From contig CM059623.1 in the NCBI GenBank assembly GCA_030435675.1, positions 8,210,012 to 8,274,011 on the forward strand: a DNA stretch of 64,000 nucleotides, given 5' to 3'. A model generated the notes under the pieces. It did no database searches, had not been told where the DNA came from, and saw only the letters and a list, made by a program, of their open reading frames with translations. Numbering within the stretch: the first letter of the stretch is position 1; every line of letters starts with the position of its first letter. The stretch is from Steinernema hermaphroditum. Taxonomy: Eukaryota; Nematoda; Chromadorea; Rhabditida; Steinernematidae. A program made the position numbers and the translations under genes. Below, one piece after another: positions 22,884 to 34,416 of the stretch.

Positions 22884-24168
22884 ATGGAAAGCATCGCGGA
22901 GTCCGCCGAGCGAAGTGAGATGGAGTTGAGAAGTGAGTACCCTCCGGAAGCCCCTTGGAGCGCCTTCTACTTGCAGACTCCGACTACGACTACTCGCGCT
23001 TCGCCGTCGTCGACGTCGACGACCTGGAGACGTGTCTCTCGGAGCTGAGTGCCGCCCTCGGCTCCATCTCCATTTACTCGCTGCCACCCTCGGAAATTGC
23101 CGTCGAGCCCTTTTCCGGCCTCTCGGAGGGTCTTTACTCGCAATACTCTGCCACGCCCTCTGAGGCCGATGTCGAGATGCCCGCAGATGGCGCCGCGTTC
23201 CGTTTCCCGCTCACCTCCGCCCCGGAGGCACGGCAGGAACTCTCTCTGTACACGGCCATCGCCGACGTCTCCGAACTGGCCACCGGTGAGTTCTGTCTTC
23301 TGGAGGGCCGCCTCATCGTCTCTTTTCAGCCGAGGAGCTTTACTCCGGATTGGAAACGGCCATCGAGGAGGCCTCCTTCTCCGGATTGGAAACGGCCAAC
23401 GAGGAGGCCTCCTTCTCCGGATTGGAAACGGCCAACGAGGAGGCCTCCTTCTCCGTCTACTCGCTGCCACCCTCAGAGACTGCCGTCGAGATGAACGACG
23501 CCCTCTACCCGCAAGGTAAGTCGACGTCCCCTTCCGTCGAATGAATTCTTCTTGAAGCTCTGACCGGAGCGGCGCCGGAACTCACCCACGACCTGATGGC
23601 GCTGGCACCCGACGCCGCCATCCCCGCCCCTGTGGCGCGTGACTCCATCTACCACGGCTTCCCCTCAGAAGCTCCGATTGTGAAAGTCGCCCCCCTGGAA
23701 TATCTCCTTCAAACCGGAGTTTCCGATCTTGACACCGGTATGTCCTCCCTCCGTCTACCGTAACCCCTGCCCCTTTCAGCAGTCGATCTTCTGGAGAGCA
23801 TCGATGCGCTCTCAGAGTACTCCGTTCCGTCTTCGGAAGTCGGCGTCGAGATGCCCGAAGATCCATCGACGTTGTCATTCCCGCTCACCTCCCCTATGGT
23901 CCTGGCCTCTGCGGAGGTCGTCGACTCCGCGTACGCCCTCGACGAGCTGAACGCCTCGGACGAGGCGCAGCCCCTCCAGTTCCGCCGCTGCTCCCAGTAC
24001 GCCGAGGGAGAGCTGCGCGACTTCCAGGCGTGGCACGAAGACAACAAATTGGACAATTCCGTCGCCGTCGATCCGAAGTCGTCTCAGTTCGTCCAGATGC
24101 CTCTGGCGGGAGCCACCAAGATGTTTGCGTCCACCGCCTCCGAGTACTGCGTGGACAACGTGGGATGA
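22884..24168 (+). CDS. acidic Ser/Glu-rich protein with internal 12-residue repeats, function unknown
   Basis: Not recognised. Five exons (22884-22933, 22977-23286, 23331-23515, 23558-23740, 23780-24168) join in consistent phase with 38-45 nt introns, which argues strongly for a real gene. The product is about 370 residues, very acidic, with recurring phrases: SLPPSEIAVE, SLPPSETAVE and SVPSSEVGVE, each followed by a Met/Glu/Asp segment, and PLTSAPE or PLTSPMV. Three tandem copies of SGLETA-I/N-EEASF lie at 23345-23452. The C-terminal 80 residues are less repetitive (FRRCSQYAEGELRDFQAWHED) and may be a folded part. There is no signal peptide or membrane segment. An in-frame ATG at 22803 could extend it by 27 residues. 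The intron at 23741-23779 contains CTACCGTAAC. Confidence 0.7.
23345..23452 (+). repeat. three tandem 36-bp coding repeats
   Basis: Each unit encodes SGLETANEEASF (the first has I for N). The units differ by only a few bases, so expansion was recent or is maintained. The frame is preserved because 36 is a multiple of three, making copy-number change tolerable to the gene. Confidence 0.92.
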
Positions 24169-24364
24169 GATCAAATTTCTTCGATAATGAATGTTTATTG
24201 TCCGGATGAAGTGAGCCGTGATAAAGAGTTTTTGTACTGAATGGATTGAGATACTAAGAATAAGGCCCGTGGGTAGGCTAGTGACAGGAATGTTTGAAAT
24301 AGCGACTTCCATTTCGAATCTTTGGGGTTTCTGAGATCTGGGAAAGACGATTTTGTACACGAAG

Positions 24365-25371
24365 TCAACCAACTAGTGGCGCTCCTAAGTACACCATGGA
24401 GACCTCTGTGTTTCCGTATACGGCGCACATAGCTGGAAAGAGCTTCACGGGAGGGAGGTCTGAGAAGGCGAGTCCTAGGAATTCACTGCCTTTCTCGAAG
24501 TACACCTGCCGGTTGTCACAGTCCAGAACCATACGGATGCGCTCGCCAATCCGTAATCACCTCAAGATTAACGAGAACCTCGAACTTCGTAGTGTACCTG
24601 GTACTTGGGCGGGTTGTTGAAACGCGGATATGTCTCCGAGGCGTTTCCGTTGTGAATAAGCGAGTTGTCGACAAGGTTCCAGCCCCAGCTCTGGTCGTCA
24701 CTCCCGAGAAGTGGCATGTAGCCTTGGCAGTGCAAAGCGGCATGCCTCGTGGCGATTCCGATGACCGCAACGGTTCCCAAGGGACCCTCCCACGCCAACT
24801 CCCAGCAGTGAACCCCTGCTGAGACGCCTATTTTTCCTCTAACGCCGTCCGTGCTCTGGGCCACGGGCTGTCGGTGTACGGTGAACCCGTTAGGGCGTAT
24901 GTAGTTGTTCCTAAAATCTGCTTTCTCCAGAGGAGATTGGCTTTCCGTACCGTGAGAGGTCGCGCGGACTCCAGGCGAACCGGAAGGCTCTGAGCTTCTC
25001 CTTGAAACTTTGCACATCGGAGAGGAGATACGGATCAGCCAGCGCACTCTCAGGCACTTCTCGACGTGCTTGGTACTCCCAGATGTAGTTATCCTGGAAA
25101 GGTCGAATATGAGAGTTCACAGCGCATGGAATACCTGGTATTCGAGGACGGCATTCCAGTGGCGGCAAACGCGCATGCAAGAAGCGAGATCCTTGATGTG
25201 GAGGTGCTGGAAGACAACTGCGAGGATGTGATGCGGAAGACGGGCGGCGGAGACGGCGCGAGGCCGCCGAGCTGGTTTCAAGGTGGACATCTCGGACGAG
25301 GTGGCGACAGCCGATTCCAGTTTCGCAGAGAGCGATGAGCGACTGGCTGCATCGGTTTTGGCTTCTGGCAT
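24365..25371 (-). CDS. fsn-1: F-box/SPRY protein FSN-1 (FBXO45)
   Basis: FSN-1/FBXO45 is the substrate-recognition subunit that works with the giant RING protein RPM-1/PHR at presynaptic terminals. An F-box is seen at residues 30-70 ([35 protein letters not shown]). The B30.2/SPRY domain follows: [82 protein letters not shown] and [19 protein letters not shown] at the C-terminus, all strongly FBXO45-like. Introns at about 25087-25129 and 24915-24956 are canonical. The intron at 24551-24597 must run from CAG/GTACAC to CGG/ATTGGC to keep the conserved KYQ-IGERIR junction, so its 3' end is GG, not AG. No AG in that stretch gives the right frame. This is a rare splice site, a recent mutation or a sequence error. 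Confidence 0.93.
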
Positions 25372-25546
25372 ATCGCAGCCAATATGGCCGCCTCAAGGAT
25401 TCTACAAAGCAGTGGGATAAATGACATTAATGCATCTAAGAATGGTAGGAACACGGACGAAACCTAATCCAAAAACACACACGAAATGGAGTTGGCATCA
25501 TTTAACAGTAAATTTCAAACAAACAACAAATAAAAGAATCCTAAAT

Positions 25547-26952
25547 CTATTTCTTGACCTTGGCAATCTTCGCCTTCGTCCTATCACGCCCAGCGGACTT
25601 CTTACCATCCTCAGCGCTGAAGACTATGGATGGAGAGTTGAAGCGGAATAGATTCGGAACGGAAAGATCAGCAGATTCTTCAGCAGCGGTCTCCACTTCG
25701 ACTTCTTCTTCAATCGTTTCCAAGTTCGGGTAAAATGTGGGGAATGGAGGACTCTCGACTCGTTTTAGGGATTGAAGGCAATCCTTGATTTGCACAACTT
25801 CTCCGATGTCTCCGGGAACACTTCCCTTCACATACATAACTTGAAACTCCGGGTTTATTCTCAACACTTCCAGCCCAGAGGTTGTCCTCCATTCGTAACC
25901 CATGTGACCGGGCATTCTCTTTCCTGGCCAAATCCTCGCATCACCAGTTGATCCCACAGAACCAATGCGTCTATGAGATTTCGTTGTTCTGGAATCACAG
26001 TATACAGCACCACGGGAGAGGATTAGGCACAAACCTGTTAGCAGGCATGCCGCGCATACCCCAGCGGTGCATACCACCTTGGAACCCCCAGTCGATAGTC
26101 TTTCCGGTTACGGTAACGTACTGACCGACTTTGAAGTGGCGCACATCGAGGGGTGTTCCGGGTGTGACGACAGCATCTTCAGTTACCAAGAAAGAACCGA
26201 GTTTCACTTTGGCCGGAATATTCTGTCTCTCAAACATATTCCTGTAGGGGGCACTGAGTAGTTTCGGGTTCGCGTTGACAGCTCCCACGGTGACCTATGA
26301 AGTAAGTTTCATGCAATTCATGCAACACTGCTCCTTCTCACCTTCCACATCGGGCCCGCGCGATTGAAAGCTTTGTGCTTCCCGGTGAGAGTGGTATGAA
26401 ACCACGTTTCTGGATCGACCGCTGACACGACGTGATTGTCAGCTATTTCCAGAAGCGTGCAGAGAACTCTTGTTCCGTCATTCATCCTAAATAATTCGCG
26501 TACAACATCGCACTTTAAGATAGAGATCGTATACTTACCACTGAGGCATCATCCCAATTTTGCGCGCTAGAAGGCCAACACGTCGAGAGCTCGGACTCCA
26601 TTCCTGAGACTCCTTGGCTTCCCACGCATGTTCGACCAGTGGACTTGTCGACTTGACCCACGATGGACGGCGACCATCCTTCTCCATTGAAATAACTTCT
26701 TGTAAAAGATTCCTGATACATCATCAGGATCAAATTGACCAAATCCAAATGAACGTACTTATTTTCGTCGTCAAGCAGTTCGACTACATTGGCTCTCTCG
26801 TACTTTGGAGGGATCCATGGCGCCCTCGTGAGAGTTCTTCGTCGACCGCGGGTTTGATTCAGATGATGGACAGCCAGTGAGGAACACACAGGAGTCGCGA
26901 GCAGCTCTCCTCCCAGAGGAGACGAGAGGGCGCCCGTCACTGCGCGAAGCAT
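25547..26952 (-). CDS. mrpl-3: mitochondrial large-subunit ribosomal protein L3 (uL3m)
   Basis: uL3m is a core protein of the mitochondrial 39S ribosomal subunit, close to the peptidyl-transferase centre. The N-terminus ([22 protein letters not shown]) is a plausible mitochondrial presequence. After the first intron the family blocks appear: [43 protein letters not shown], then [23 protein letters not shown] with [16 protein letters not shown], the invariant L3 loop, and a final exon with [27 protein letters not shown]. The C-terminus is acidic then lysine-rich. At least four introns of 45-50 nt are present. The last stop is at 25547. It is divergently arranged with the F-box gene at 27238, with under 300 bases between the starts. 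Confidence 0.93.
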
Positions 26953-27237
26953 CCTGAACTATTCATCAAGATAAGCCAAAAACGGACAAAACGACGCGAA
27001 AGATTTGAATAGTAGCGAGGAACACCTTCTCCCATGTAGCAGTGACCTTCGAAGATGCTTCCAGAATCTGGAAATCCTCGGAACGAGAGAGAAGGAAGAG
27101 GGGCTACGAATTAGGCAACATGCGGTCGATTTTCCGGTACGAATCTTTTCTATTTCCAGCATCCGTAAAGATCGCGTCGAGACCACCTGAGTCGCTTTCT
27201 TCCGGCGGATAAACCGGATCCAAATTCAGAAGTGAAG
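26953..27237. promoter_or_regulatory. short bidirectional promoter interval
   Basis: 285 bases separate the divergent starts of mrpl-3 (-) and the F-box gene (+). A TATTTCCAG acceptor at about 27152-27160 precedes the plus-strand start and fits a trans-splice or 5' UTR acceptor. No TATA-like or named factor site is recognised. Confidence 0.4.
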
Positions 27238-28519
27238 ATGGATGGAACTGCTAAGGCTGACCTGTGGAGCAGAGTCAAGGAGCAGGAGCGCGAGCTGGCC
27301 GATCTCCGGGGCCGCTGCGTCAACGGGACGCTGAGAGGCGATCTGCCGGATGGGTTCCTGGAGTGCTTCAAGAACGGATCGGCCGATTTCTACTTCAGAA
27401 TATTGTAAGTGTTTAGGATTTTAGTTGGGAAATAATAAAAAAGCGCAATAAGCGGAAGCATGACCAACTGAGAATCCGCTAGAAACGCTTTTGAGTGTTC
27501 TCTACCGTAACTTGATTCATTATAGTTCTTACATGTCTCCATCGGATCTTCTTCGACTCCGGGAAGTGTGCAGCGACTGGAACGAAATGATTGTGTGGCA
27601 CTCTTACCACCAACTTGACGGATTCCGCGAAGGAAGCAGACCTGTAAGTATCAGAATCTCTCCACAGCTCGCTGCAGATGGTGGGGTACGGTATCAACTC
27701 TCCGCTGATGGTGTGGCGTCTCTGGTGGTCTCTGTCGATACACTCCGCTTCTGTGTGGTTCCGTTCTCTCGGCACAAATTCACGATTTCACTGGAAGGCC
27801 TTTCTGCGGAGAAGGCATTGGAAGCCCTCAGCATGGTGATGGACGCGTTTGGAGACATCACGACTATCAACGTCACAAGACTTTCGATTACCGTAAACAA
27901 CTCACCTTAGCTCTTCTCGCTAACAGGGTCTTTTTAAGAAATGCCACGCGGAATTGGATGGCGCGCGAGGCGATGATATCGCACAATTTACGAAATCTCC
28001 TCACTGCCGAAACCTCGAAGAACTCGAATTCAGCAACGTAAGGCTTACGTGTGGACCCGGATGTGACATTTATGAAATTCAGGCTAATATGAGTGTGCCT
28101 TTTCCGGAACCCTCCGACGAGGATTTGTCAGCAATTGTGTCAAAGAAAGCTCTGAAATGTGTAACTTTCGAGAACTGTTCTTTGCTGACTCCAGAGGGTG
28201 TAGTGCGAGCTGTGGAGGTGGGACGTTGCTTCAGAGAAAGTAGTTCACGAAAGACTCCTTCCAGAACCTTTTCTCCATTTCTGACAGAATCATCAGAGAA
28301 GGGCACCGAGAGACGCTGTTCCGAAGCACGGACACGATCAAACTTTACCTTCGAGGATGCAGGCAGCTTCAGAAGGAAGAGATGATGGCGGTGCGAAGAC
28401 CTACTGGCGACGTCGCCGATGATTTGCCTTTCAGAACAGATGGAGATCTCTTGGTGTTGACGTTCAAGAGCACGGTATCGCGGCTCCCTGTGGATGTCTA
28501 CATCAAGGACACTGCTTAA
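27238..28519 (+). CDS. F-box protein, nematode type
   Basis: Residues about 35-85 form an F-box (LPDGFLECFKNG, then FRIFSYMSPSDLLRLREVCSDWNEMI); the box is split by the first intron (donor after 27404, acceptor before 27526). F-box proteins link substrates to SCF ubiquitin ligases through Skp1. The middle holds HKFTISLEGLSAEKALEAL and TTINVTRLSI, then a leucine-rich-like stretch (CRNLEELEFSNV, KALKCVTFENCSLLTPEG) and TDTIKLYLRGCRQLQKEE near the end, reminiscent of LRR/FTH-type nematode F-box proteins. Later introns have donors ACC/GTAAAC at 27891-27894 and AAC/GTAAGG; the last is best read as 44 nt from GGT/GTAGTG to AAAGTAG. Nematodes carry hundreds of rapidly evolving F-box genes, so no orthologue is claimed. 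Confidence 0.8.
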
Positions 28520-28606
28520 CTGGAAAACGAGTATGTATCATAAACTCTACAAACAACAAACAACCAGCAACAATGACAACAAGTATAACAACAACATTGG
28601 TCACAT

Positions 28607-30160
28607 TCAGAATTCCATACCCTCCTCGTGATAGGAATCGGGGATGTTAGCTTCACTCTCCTCGTTTCGGGACGTTGCGTTCTGGAGTTCACGACGCACT
28701 TCGGGGGTTATCTGGTAATGGTTATGAGTCTTCACGAGTTCCAAAAGTGCGTCGCGTTGTTCAGCGCTGATGTCGCTCTTGTAGCGCTGCGCAAAGGCGA
28801 GGAGAGCCTGATGCCAGAGGACGGGCAATTCGCGCTCGTCGCGACGGAAGTTGAAGAAATGGAACACCAAGGCGTCGATTGCGCGGAATGGTAGAGCATA
28901 CTTCTTGTCGATCAGAATACGCAAGAACATGGACGAGGCGCCAGTGTATTCCATCTCAGCGATCTGAAAACAGCGCGTTAACAGAAGAAACAATAGCTTT
29001 GAGTAACCTTTAGCATAGCGGCAGCAGCGTGCAACATGGGTACCGAACTTTTCGTGAGCACAGATCCGAAGATGGTGGCTTCGCGCAAGGTGCATGTCCC
29101 GGATTCGATGAGTGGCAACAAAATTCCTTTGAAGAACGCGGCTGGCTTGTAGAGCGACTTGTGAAGAGCTTGGTAAAGGTGGAAATTGAGTTTTTTGTAT
29201 TCGTCGATGTCATCTCGGAGACGGGGTAGCAGGACAAGATTGTAAAATCTGTGGTAATAGAAGTAGACATTTCCCGATGTATTTGAAGTTACCTTTGACA
29301 CATCTTAGGATTCAAGTTCGAAGCGAACAATCTCGTTGCCTGATACATCGCAGCAGCAGACCACTGATCTGGATTAGTCAAGCTAAAAGGAGCAATGAAC
29401 TGGGTGGATAGAGTGCTAACGTACTAAAGAATCTGCTCCCAGTTGACCATGTTGGGAATAACCTTGAAGGCTTTGGGAATCTTGCCGCTACGGTAACGGG
29501 AGAGGACAACTCCGATGTCGCGGAACATCTGCTCCACCTGAGGGTCCATCTCTCTGATCTGAGTGTTGTCGGCTTGTGACATCTGAGTTTCAATCTCCAT
29601 CTTCTTTTGTTCGATTTTATCCTGGATGATGTCAAAGAGCGTGCGAGCCTTTGGCGCATCTTCGCGTTTTATCAAGAACATCTCCATAGCTTTCTCAACT
29701 TCTGGGTCCAGCTGGATGACTTCATCGTCGTACTCGATGACCTCCTCGTCATCTTCGATATCGCTTGCATCGCCCATGGAAATCCCGCCAAGACTCTGAT
29801 ATCGTGCTCTTCTAAAAGAGTAGAGCTGGATGATCATGATAGAAGGACACCGTACCCAGTTGTGAAGGTCGGCTCAGAAGGCGCATCTTCGTCTTCTTCG
29901 CTCTTTTTCTGGGCTCGAGCCGTCTTCAAGATCTTCGCACTGAGATCGTCCGAGATGTACTGAAATGTCTAAACGTCTTCTCAAAGCATAGCTCTTCTGC
30001 GTACCTGGTCGGGCTTCCGATCGCGCTTCAAGGTTTGCTTCTTGACTCGGGGAACGCCGCGAGGACGGGCTACGTTGGCCAGCTCCTCCTGCTGGTCGAG
30101 AGGAAGCGCATCAGCGAGCTGATCTCCCTTCGCCGAACGACATCTATTCTTTTTACCCAT
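28607..30160 (-). CDS. BYSL: bystin (BYSL/Enp1), 40S ribosome assembly factor
   Basis: Bystin/Enp1 acts in the nucleolus and cytoplasm on pre-40S particles. The start is [19 protein letters not shown] with a basic N-terminus. Second exon [18 protein letters not shown]; then an acidic patch ([22 protein letters not shown]) and [12 protein letters not shown]. The bystin domain is clear: [61 protein letters not shown] (read across an intron), [78 protein letters not shown] and [17 protein letters not shown]. The tail is acidic (EEGMEF). About 430 residues, normal for the family. Introns are about 45 nt. Confidence 0.95.
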
Positions 30161-30751
30161 TTTATCTGAAACGGCGTAAGGAGCTGCATAAGAAAGCAAA
30201 AGGCACACACCCCTGCGATTTTTTCGAACAAATTTGTCCTTCACCCAGCTGAACAAGCAGGGAATCCTCTTTTTCGCAAATACTAGTGCATAGTACCCAG
30301 TCGGGGAATGTCACGTGCTTCCACTCGAGACCCCATTTTCTTTTTCAATTCGCAACAGTCTGGTTTCCGCCAGCTGTCTCGTCTCGCTCTTCGGATTCAC
30401 TCGTTTGTATTTGTTTGTTTTCTGCAGCTCGCTTCGCCGAAACGCGTTTGGCTCCTTCCGCGGATTCTGAACCCACATCTCGCTCGTTCCCCCCTCCGTC
30501 GCCGCTCGGTCGCGTTCTGATTTTTGCAATTGCGAGGCAGAGCTGGAGCGCGGAATCTCCGTCGTCGCCAGCCTGTCGCCTGTTGTCACTGGTGCTCTCC
30601 CCTCGCGCTCTGGTTGGCCGGTCTCTGGTTTGTTGTGTCATCACGTGTCGGTCGAGTCGGTCAACCGTTTGCATTTCGTTATGTCATTCATTTGCCAGTT
30701 CAGTTCTTCTCTTCTCTTCCTCAATTCTTGTGGATCGTTGCAGGTAACACC
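30161..30751. promoter_or_regulatory. divergent promoter between bystin and CDPF1
   Basis: A 591-base interval between opposite starts. It is pyrimidine-rich on the plus strand from 30340 to 30730 and ends with a TCGTTGCAG acceptor just before the CDPF1 start, so much of it may be a 5' UTR or outron. No gene is seen despite open frames. Confidence 0.45.
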
Positions 30752-31458
30752 ATGTCAGCCGAGAGCGGAAAGGGTATCGACGAGGTCATCGCGAAGACCG
30801 AGCAGATCACCGTTGCAACTGATGTCAGCAAGAACTTTGATGCTATCGAAAAGCCCATGGGCAACAACAATGATCCAGCTGAGGATGCTGCTGCAGCCGC
30901 ACTAGAGACGGTGGACCCTGAGAGTCTTGAGATGGAACCCTTCAACTGCACCATCTGTGGGATGTCAGAGCTGTGCTACTTTTTCTCCGATGGTTATCTG
31001 CCTCTTGGGTAAGCACTTATTGATTTTACGGCAAATTTAAAGATAACTAGTCCTCCATACGAGTCTAATAATTTCTTGTTTTAGCATTTCGCCGGGATCG
31101 TTCTGCATCTTAGATCCATTCGACCAGTTCGAAAAGAACGCTGATTTCACCAATCCGTCTTCCTTCGATGACGTAATCGTATTGGGATCGCTTTGCAGTA
31201 TCTGTGGATCGTCCGTTTGCGTTGATTCCAGTTGCAGTGTGTACTTTGAACAAACATTCTGTAGAGAATGTGCTCTTTATGAGCCAAACAAGGAGATGTT
31301 TCCTCCTGAAGTACTTAAGGTTTGGCATTCTGTTAGTGAATTCCTAAAAAGTCTCTTTTCAGGGCATGGAAGAGAGCATCAAGAAACGCGAAGAAAGTCG
31401 AAAGAAGCACGAAGCTGAATCTAAGAAGCCCGAACTGGCCGCAACTAGTAAATGCTAA
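30752..31458 (+). CDS. CDPF1: cysteine-rich DPF-motif protein (CDPF1)
   Basis: CDPF1 is a small conserved animal protein of unknown molecular role, named for cysteines around an invariant DPF. Three exons (30752-31010, 31085-31318, 31363-31458). The N-terminal 70 residues are acidic and Ala-rich. The domain follows: FNCTICGMSELCYFFSDGYLPLG, then SPGSFCILDPFDQF with the DPF motif, then LGSLCSICGSSVCVDSSCSVYFEQTFCRECA. The CxxC and CxxxxC pairs suggest zinc binding. The C-terminus is a charged Lys/Glu helix (KKREESRKKHEAESKKPE). The start sits eight bases after a TTGCAG acceptor. Compared with vertebrate CDPF1 the extended acidic N-terminus is extra. Confidence 0.88.
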
Positions 31459-31750
31459 ATTGCATATGTAATTAATGATGAGTTGCTGTATTCTCCTCCG
31501 GAAGAAGAAACAGCCGTTGGATCTGGGTATTTGATTTTCTTGGTCAGCTTTACTTTTCACTTATTGGTAATGTATGATTTCCCATAAAGCCTTTATAATT
31601 TCGCGCCTCGGGGACTTCATGTGTACTAGACCTCATATCAGCTGCACTTACCATCTCCGTCTATGGCGATAAAACGCCAATTTTATGTTTATTTTATGAA
31701 CTCGTCGCTCTGCTGCTGGTACTGTTCGACAGTATCAGCCATTCCCGGCG

Positions 31751-33388
31751 ATGTGGACAGTCGGCTTTCTCCTTTTCTGCGCCGTGGGCTGTGGTGTCGG
31801 ACTCCAGCGAAGCGTCTTCCACACTTCCCGGCACGATGGCAAGTTCCTTGCAGGAGCTACCGTAATCTCTCGCATCAGTTGCACACGACAGCGTCATCAA
31901 CCTGGGCACTAAATTCGTCTTCGCCTTCACGAACTCCCACATCAACCCGAACGACACCATTTCCACGGAAAAGCTTACGGTAACCATCACGAACCCGAAC
32001 CCTCAGGAGTCGCAGGTCACCATCGACTCGAAGTATGAAGGCTGGAAGGGAGCCATCACGCGAACGGTACCTCCGAAGTCTTCGATTACGGTAGGACTAC
32101 CCCTCGACTCCTCTGAGTCTCCTGTAGGTAGAGATCGCGCCGGCGGCCATTCAGGCGGGATACGGCTTCCAGAAGCGCGTCGGGACCGTCGTCGAGGCGA
32201 AGGGAATCTCCCTGGAAGCGTCGGCGCACGTCACAGTCCTCGCCGAGAACCAGCACGCCGACGGCGGCTCCTCCGACACGTTCACCGTCTTTCCGGTAGG
32301 TAGAGGCTCCGAGCCGGAGACGACTCTCGCTTCAGGTGTGCAACCTGGGGACGCAGTACAAGGCCGTCGGCGACCTCGCCATCGCCAACAAGACGAATCT
32401 CTACACCATCGTCGCCGCGGAGGACAACACTCACGTAGGCCGTGCCGCCCTGTGTCCCAAGAGCCTCCGAGCATTCCAGGTCACTTTCGCCCACCGCCAG
32501 GGGACAGTGACGAAGAAGCTGCAGCGTCTCCAGACAGCGACTTTCGTCAGCATCGACCTCCCGACGACCAACAACCCCATCTCGGCCGACAAGGTCGTCG
32601 TCGTCGTCTCCGGCGCCGTGTGTGGCTTCGGCTACCTCAAGGTGAGCTCGATCTGTAACGAGGAGGCCCTCATGCTGCTGCCCGTCGGCGCCTGGGGCAG
32701 CACCTATCCCTTCGCGCCCTTCTTCGGCCAGCAGAAGACGGAGGTCATCGCCCTCCCCTGGCAGCAGGACACCGTAGTCAGCTTCGGGAGCGAGCAGGAA
32801 ACCCTCCAGAACGACACCTACCGCGTCTGGAAGACCGAGGCTACGGTCGTCGAGGCCTCGAAGCCCGTGGACATGATCGCCGTTGGGGGCACCACGAGCC
32901 CCGACTACCTGGGGGCGCCCTTCTTCACCCACGTCCCCGCCGTGGAGCAGTTCATCAACGGCTCCCTGACGTTGCACACCGGCATCGACGTCCACTCGCA
33001 GTCCGTACCCATCCATTACGTCCGCATCGTACAGTACCTCTCCGACCTGGACTCCGTCTCCATCAACGGATGGCCGGTCTCAGGGCTCATTTACCGCAGG
33101 TGGGAGTGACTCCGCGGCTCTGAAGGACCTTTGTAGGATCGGGAGGACCAACTACTTCTACGTCGACTACCCGGTGGGGAAGGGAAAGCATACGGTAACC
33201 AGTGAAAAGAAGGTGGGTCGACGAGGAGGAGGGCTCCGGAAACTGTTTGATTCAGTTCGGATGCTTAGTCTACGGATACGGAGAATTCGTCGGTTATGCC
33301 TACGTCCCCAGTTTGAATCTGCCGTGTAAGTCAGTCCTCCTGGCTTCGGTGTTCTCATCGATCGATTCTAGCCACTGCGACCTGCTAG
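31751..33388 (+). CDS. secreted IgGFc-binding-protein N-terminal domain protein
   Basis: The family is named from the mucin-associated IgGFc-binding protein; nematodes carry many secreted members of unknown function. A signal peptide (MWTVGFLLFCAVGCGVG) opens the protein. The domain runs almost its full length: LGTKFVFAFTNSH, then TVTITNPNPQE, SITVEIAPAA, NLYTIVAAEDNTHV, DKVVVVVSGAVCGFGYL, MLLPVGAWGSTYPFAPF, TYRVWKTEATV, HYVRIVQYLSD and near the end FGCLVYGYGEFVGYAYV. Introns fall after SSIT, TVFP and NTHV, each with a GTAGG donor. The first intron (31839-31878) is GC-AG (GATG/GCAAGT to CATCAG), the only choice that keeps the VINLGTKF frame. The last exon is short (TAG at 33386-33388), with AATAAA about 50 bases on. 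Confidence 0.83.
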
Positions 33389-34416
33389 AAGAACATAGAA
33401 GAAGAATATGTCCTCTTCGGCAATGGTTTGTTTCGAACAATAAAGATACGGTGGACTCTTACACTATTACTCAAGTGTAGCCCACGCCTAAAGCTTACGA
33501 GAAACGTTTTTGTCACTCCGAAAGAGGCCAATTGAACATTCCCATGGTCAGAGAGGTGAGCGACCGGTTGCGTGCAATGCGCGGAATGGCAGAAGTAGAC
33601 AGAGTCAGAGTCATGGAGTCTATCTGAGACCTGTAAGTATATCTACGCTCAGCCATCTGTCTACAAAAGTGTTTTCGGCATATACAGTCATAAAACCGCT
33701 TTGGTTTTTATGAAACCCATGTTCTCAGTGACATTTTGCAGCTGTGAAAGAGCAACTTCTCTTGTCTATCCTTCCACGACTTCACGACTTTCACGACTTT
33801 ATTTCATGAATCAAAGGCGTTACGCGTTGCATAACACCGATTACAGAAAACAGAGGATGTCTGCAGGTTTCATTTCCTGGCGTGGCATTGATGTCGAACC
33901 GGTCGGTGGCGACGCTATCCTTCCACAATTTCAAAAAATTTCCACCGCTTCTCTCGGAGATAAGGCACAACCATTGTAAAGAGTACAAATGCAAGCGTTG
34001 TATGATAAGCCTATCTTTATGCAACAGACTGTCTGTATTACTATAATCCTCCAGTCTCACTGCTGCTTTGGATGCAAAGCGACTTTCTTCTGTCCACCAA
34101 TGCCCCTACTAGACACGAACCAGCATAATCAAAGTCTCTGTCTCCTGCAATACAATACCGTCATCTGATGATCAATGATCTCGATCACTTGTTTATTCAT
34201 TAAAGAAGAAATATGGCAAAGCTGACTCAATGCCTCCAACAAACAATCTTCTGTGCTTTGAACTTTAGTATTTCCCAATTTCTAAATACGACCATAAATC
34301 GACTCTTATCGCCGCCTTCTTCCCAGGATCCAACTCTAGTCGACAAAAATCGCGTCACATTCGAATGATAAGGTTCCTTAAAAGGAGCTCTTCGAGGTCA
34401 CCTATCATTTTCGAAG
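33389..34416. other. intergenic; holds copy B of the dispersed repeat
   Basis: Apart from the repeat at 33794-33917 nothing is recognised. A minus-strand frame of 89 codons (33791-34060) covers the repeat and ends just before AATAAAG, but lacks a domain or splice context. Confidence 0.5.
33794..33917. repeat. dispersed repeat, copy B (partner at 1980-2105)
   Basis: Aligned to copy A at roughly 80%. On the minus strand this copy keeps an uninterrupted frame (TDRFDINATPGNETCRH, then FSVIGVMQRVTPLIHEIKS) where copy A is broken, so copy B is nearer the ancestral coding state if the repeat was once protein-coding. Confidence 0.6.

Noticed and set aside
30286..30747. 154-codon Ser/Arg-rich frame upstream of CDPF1
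   Set aside because: Pyrimidine-rich promoter or outron sequence translated by chance; the real start follows the TTGCAG acceptor.
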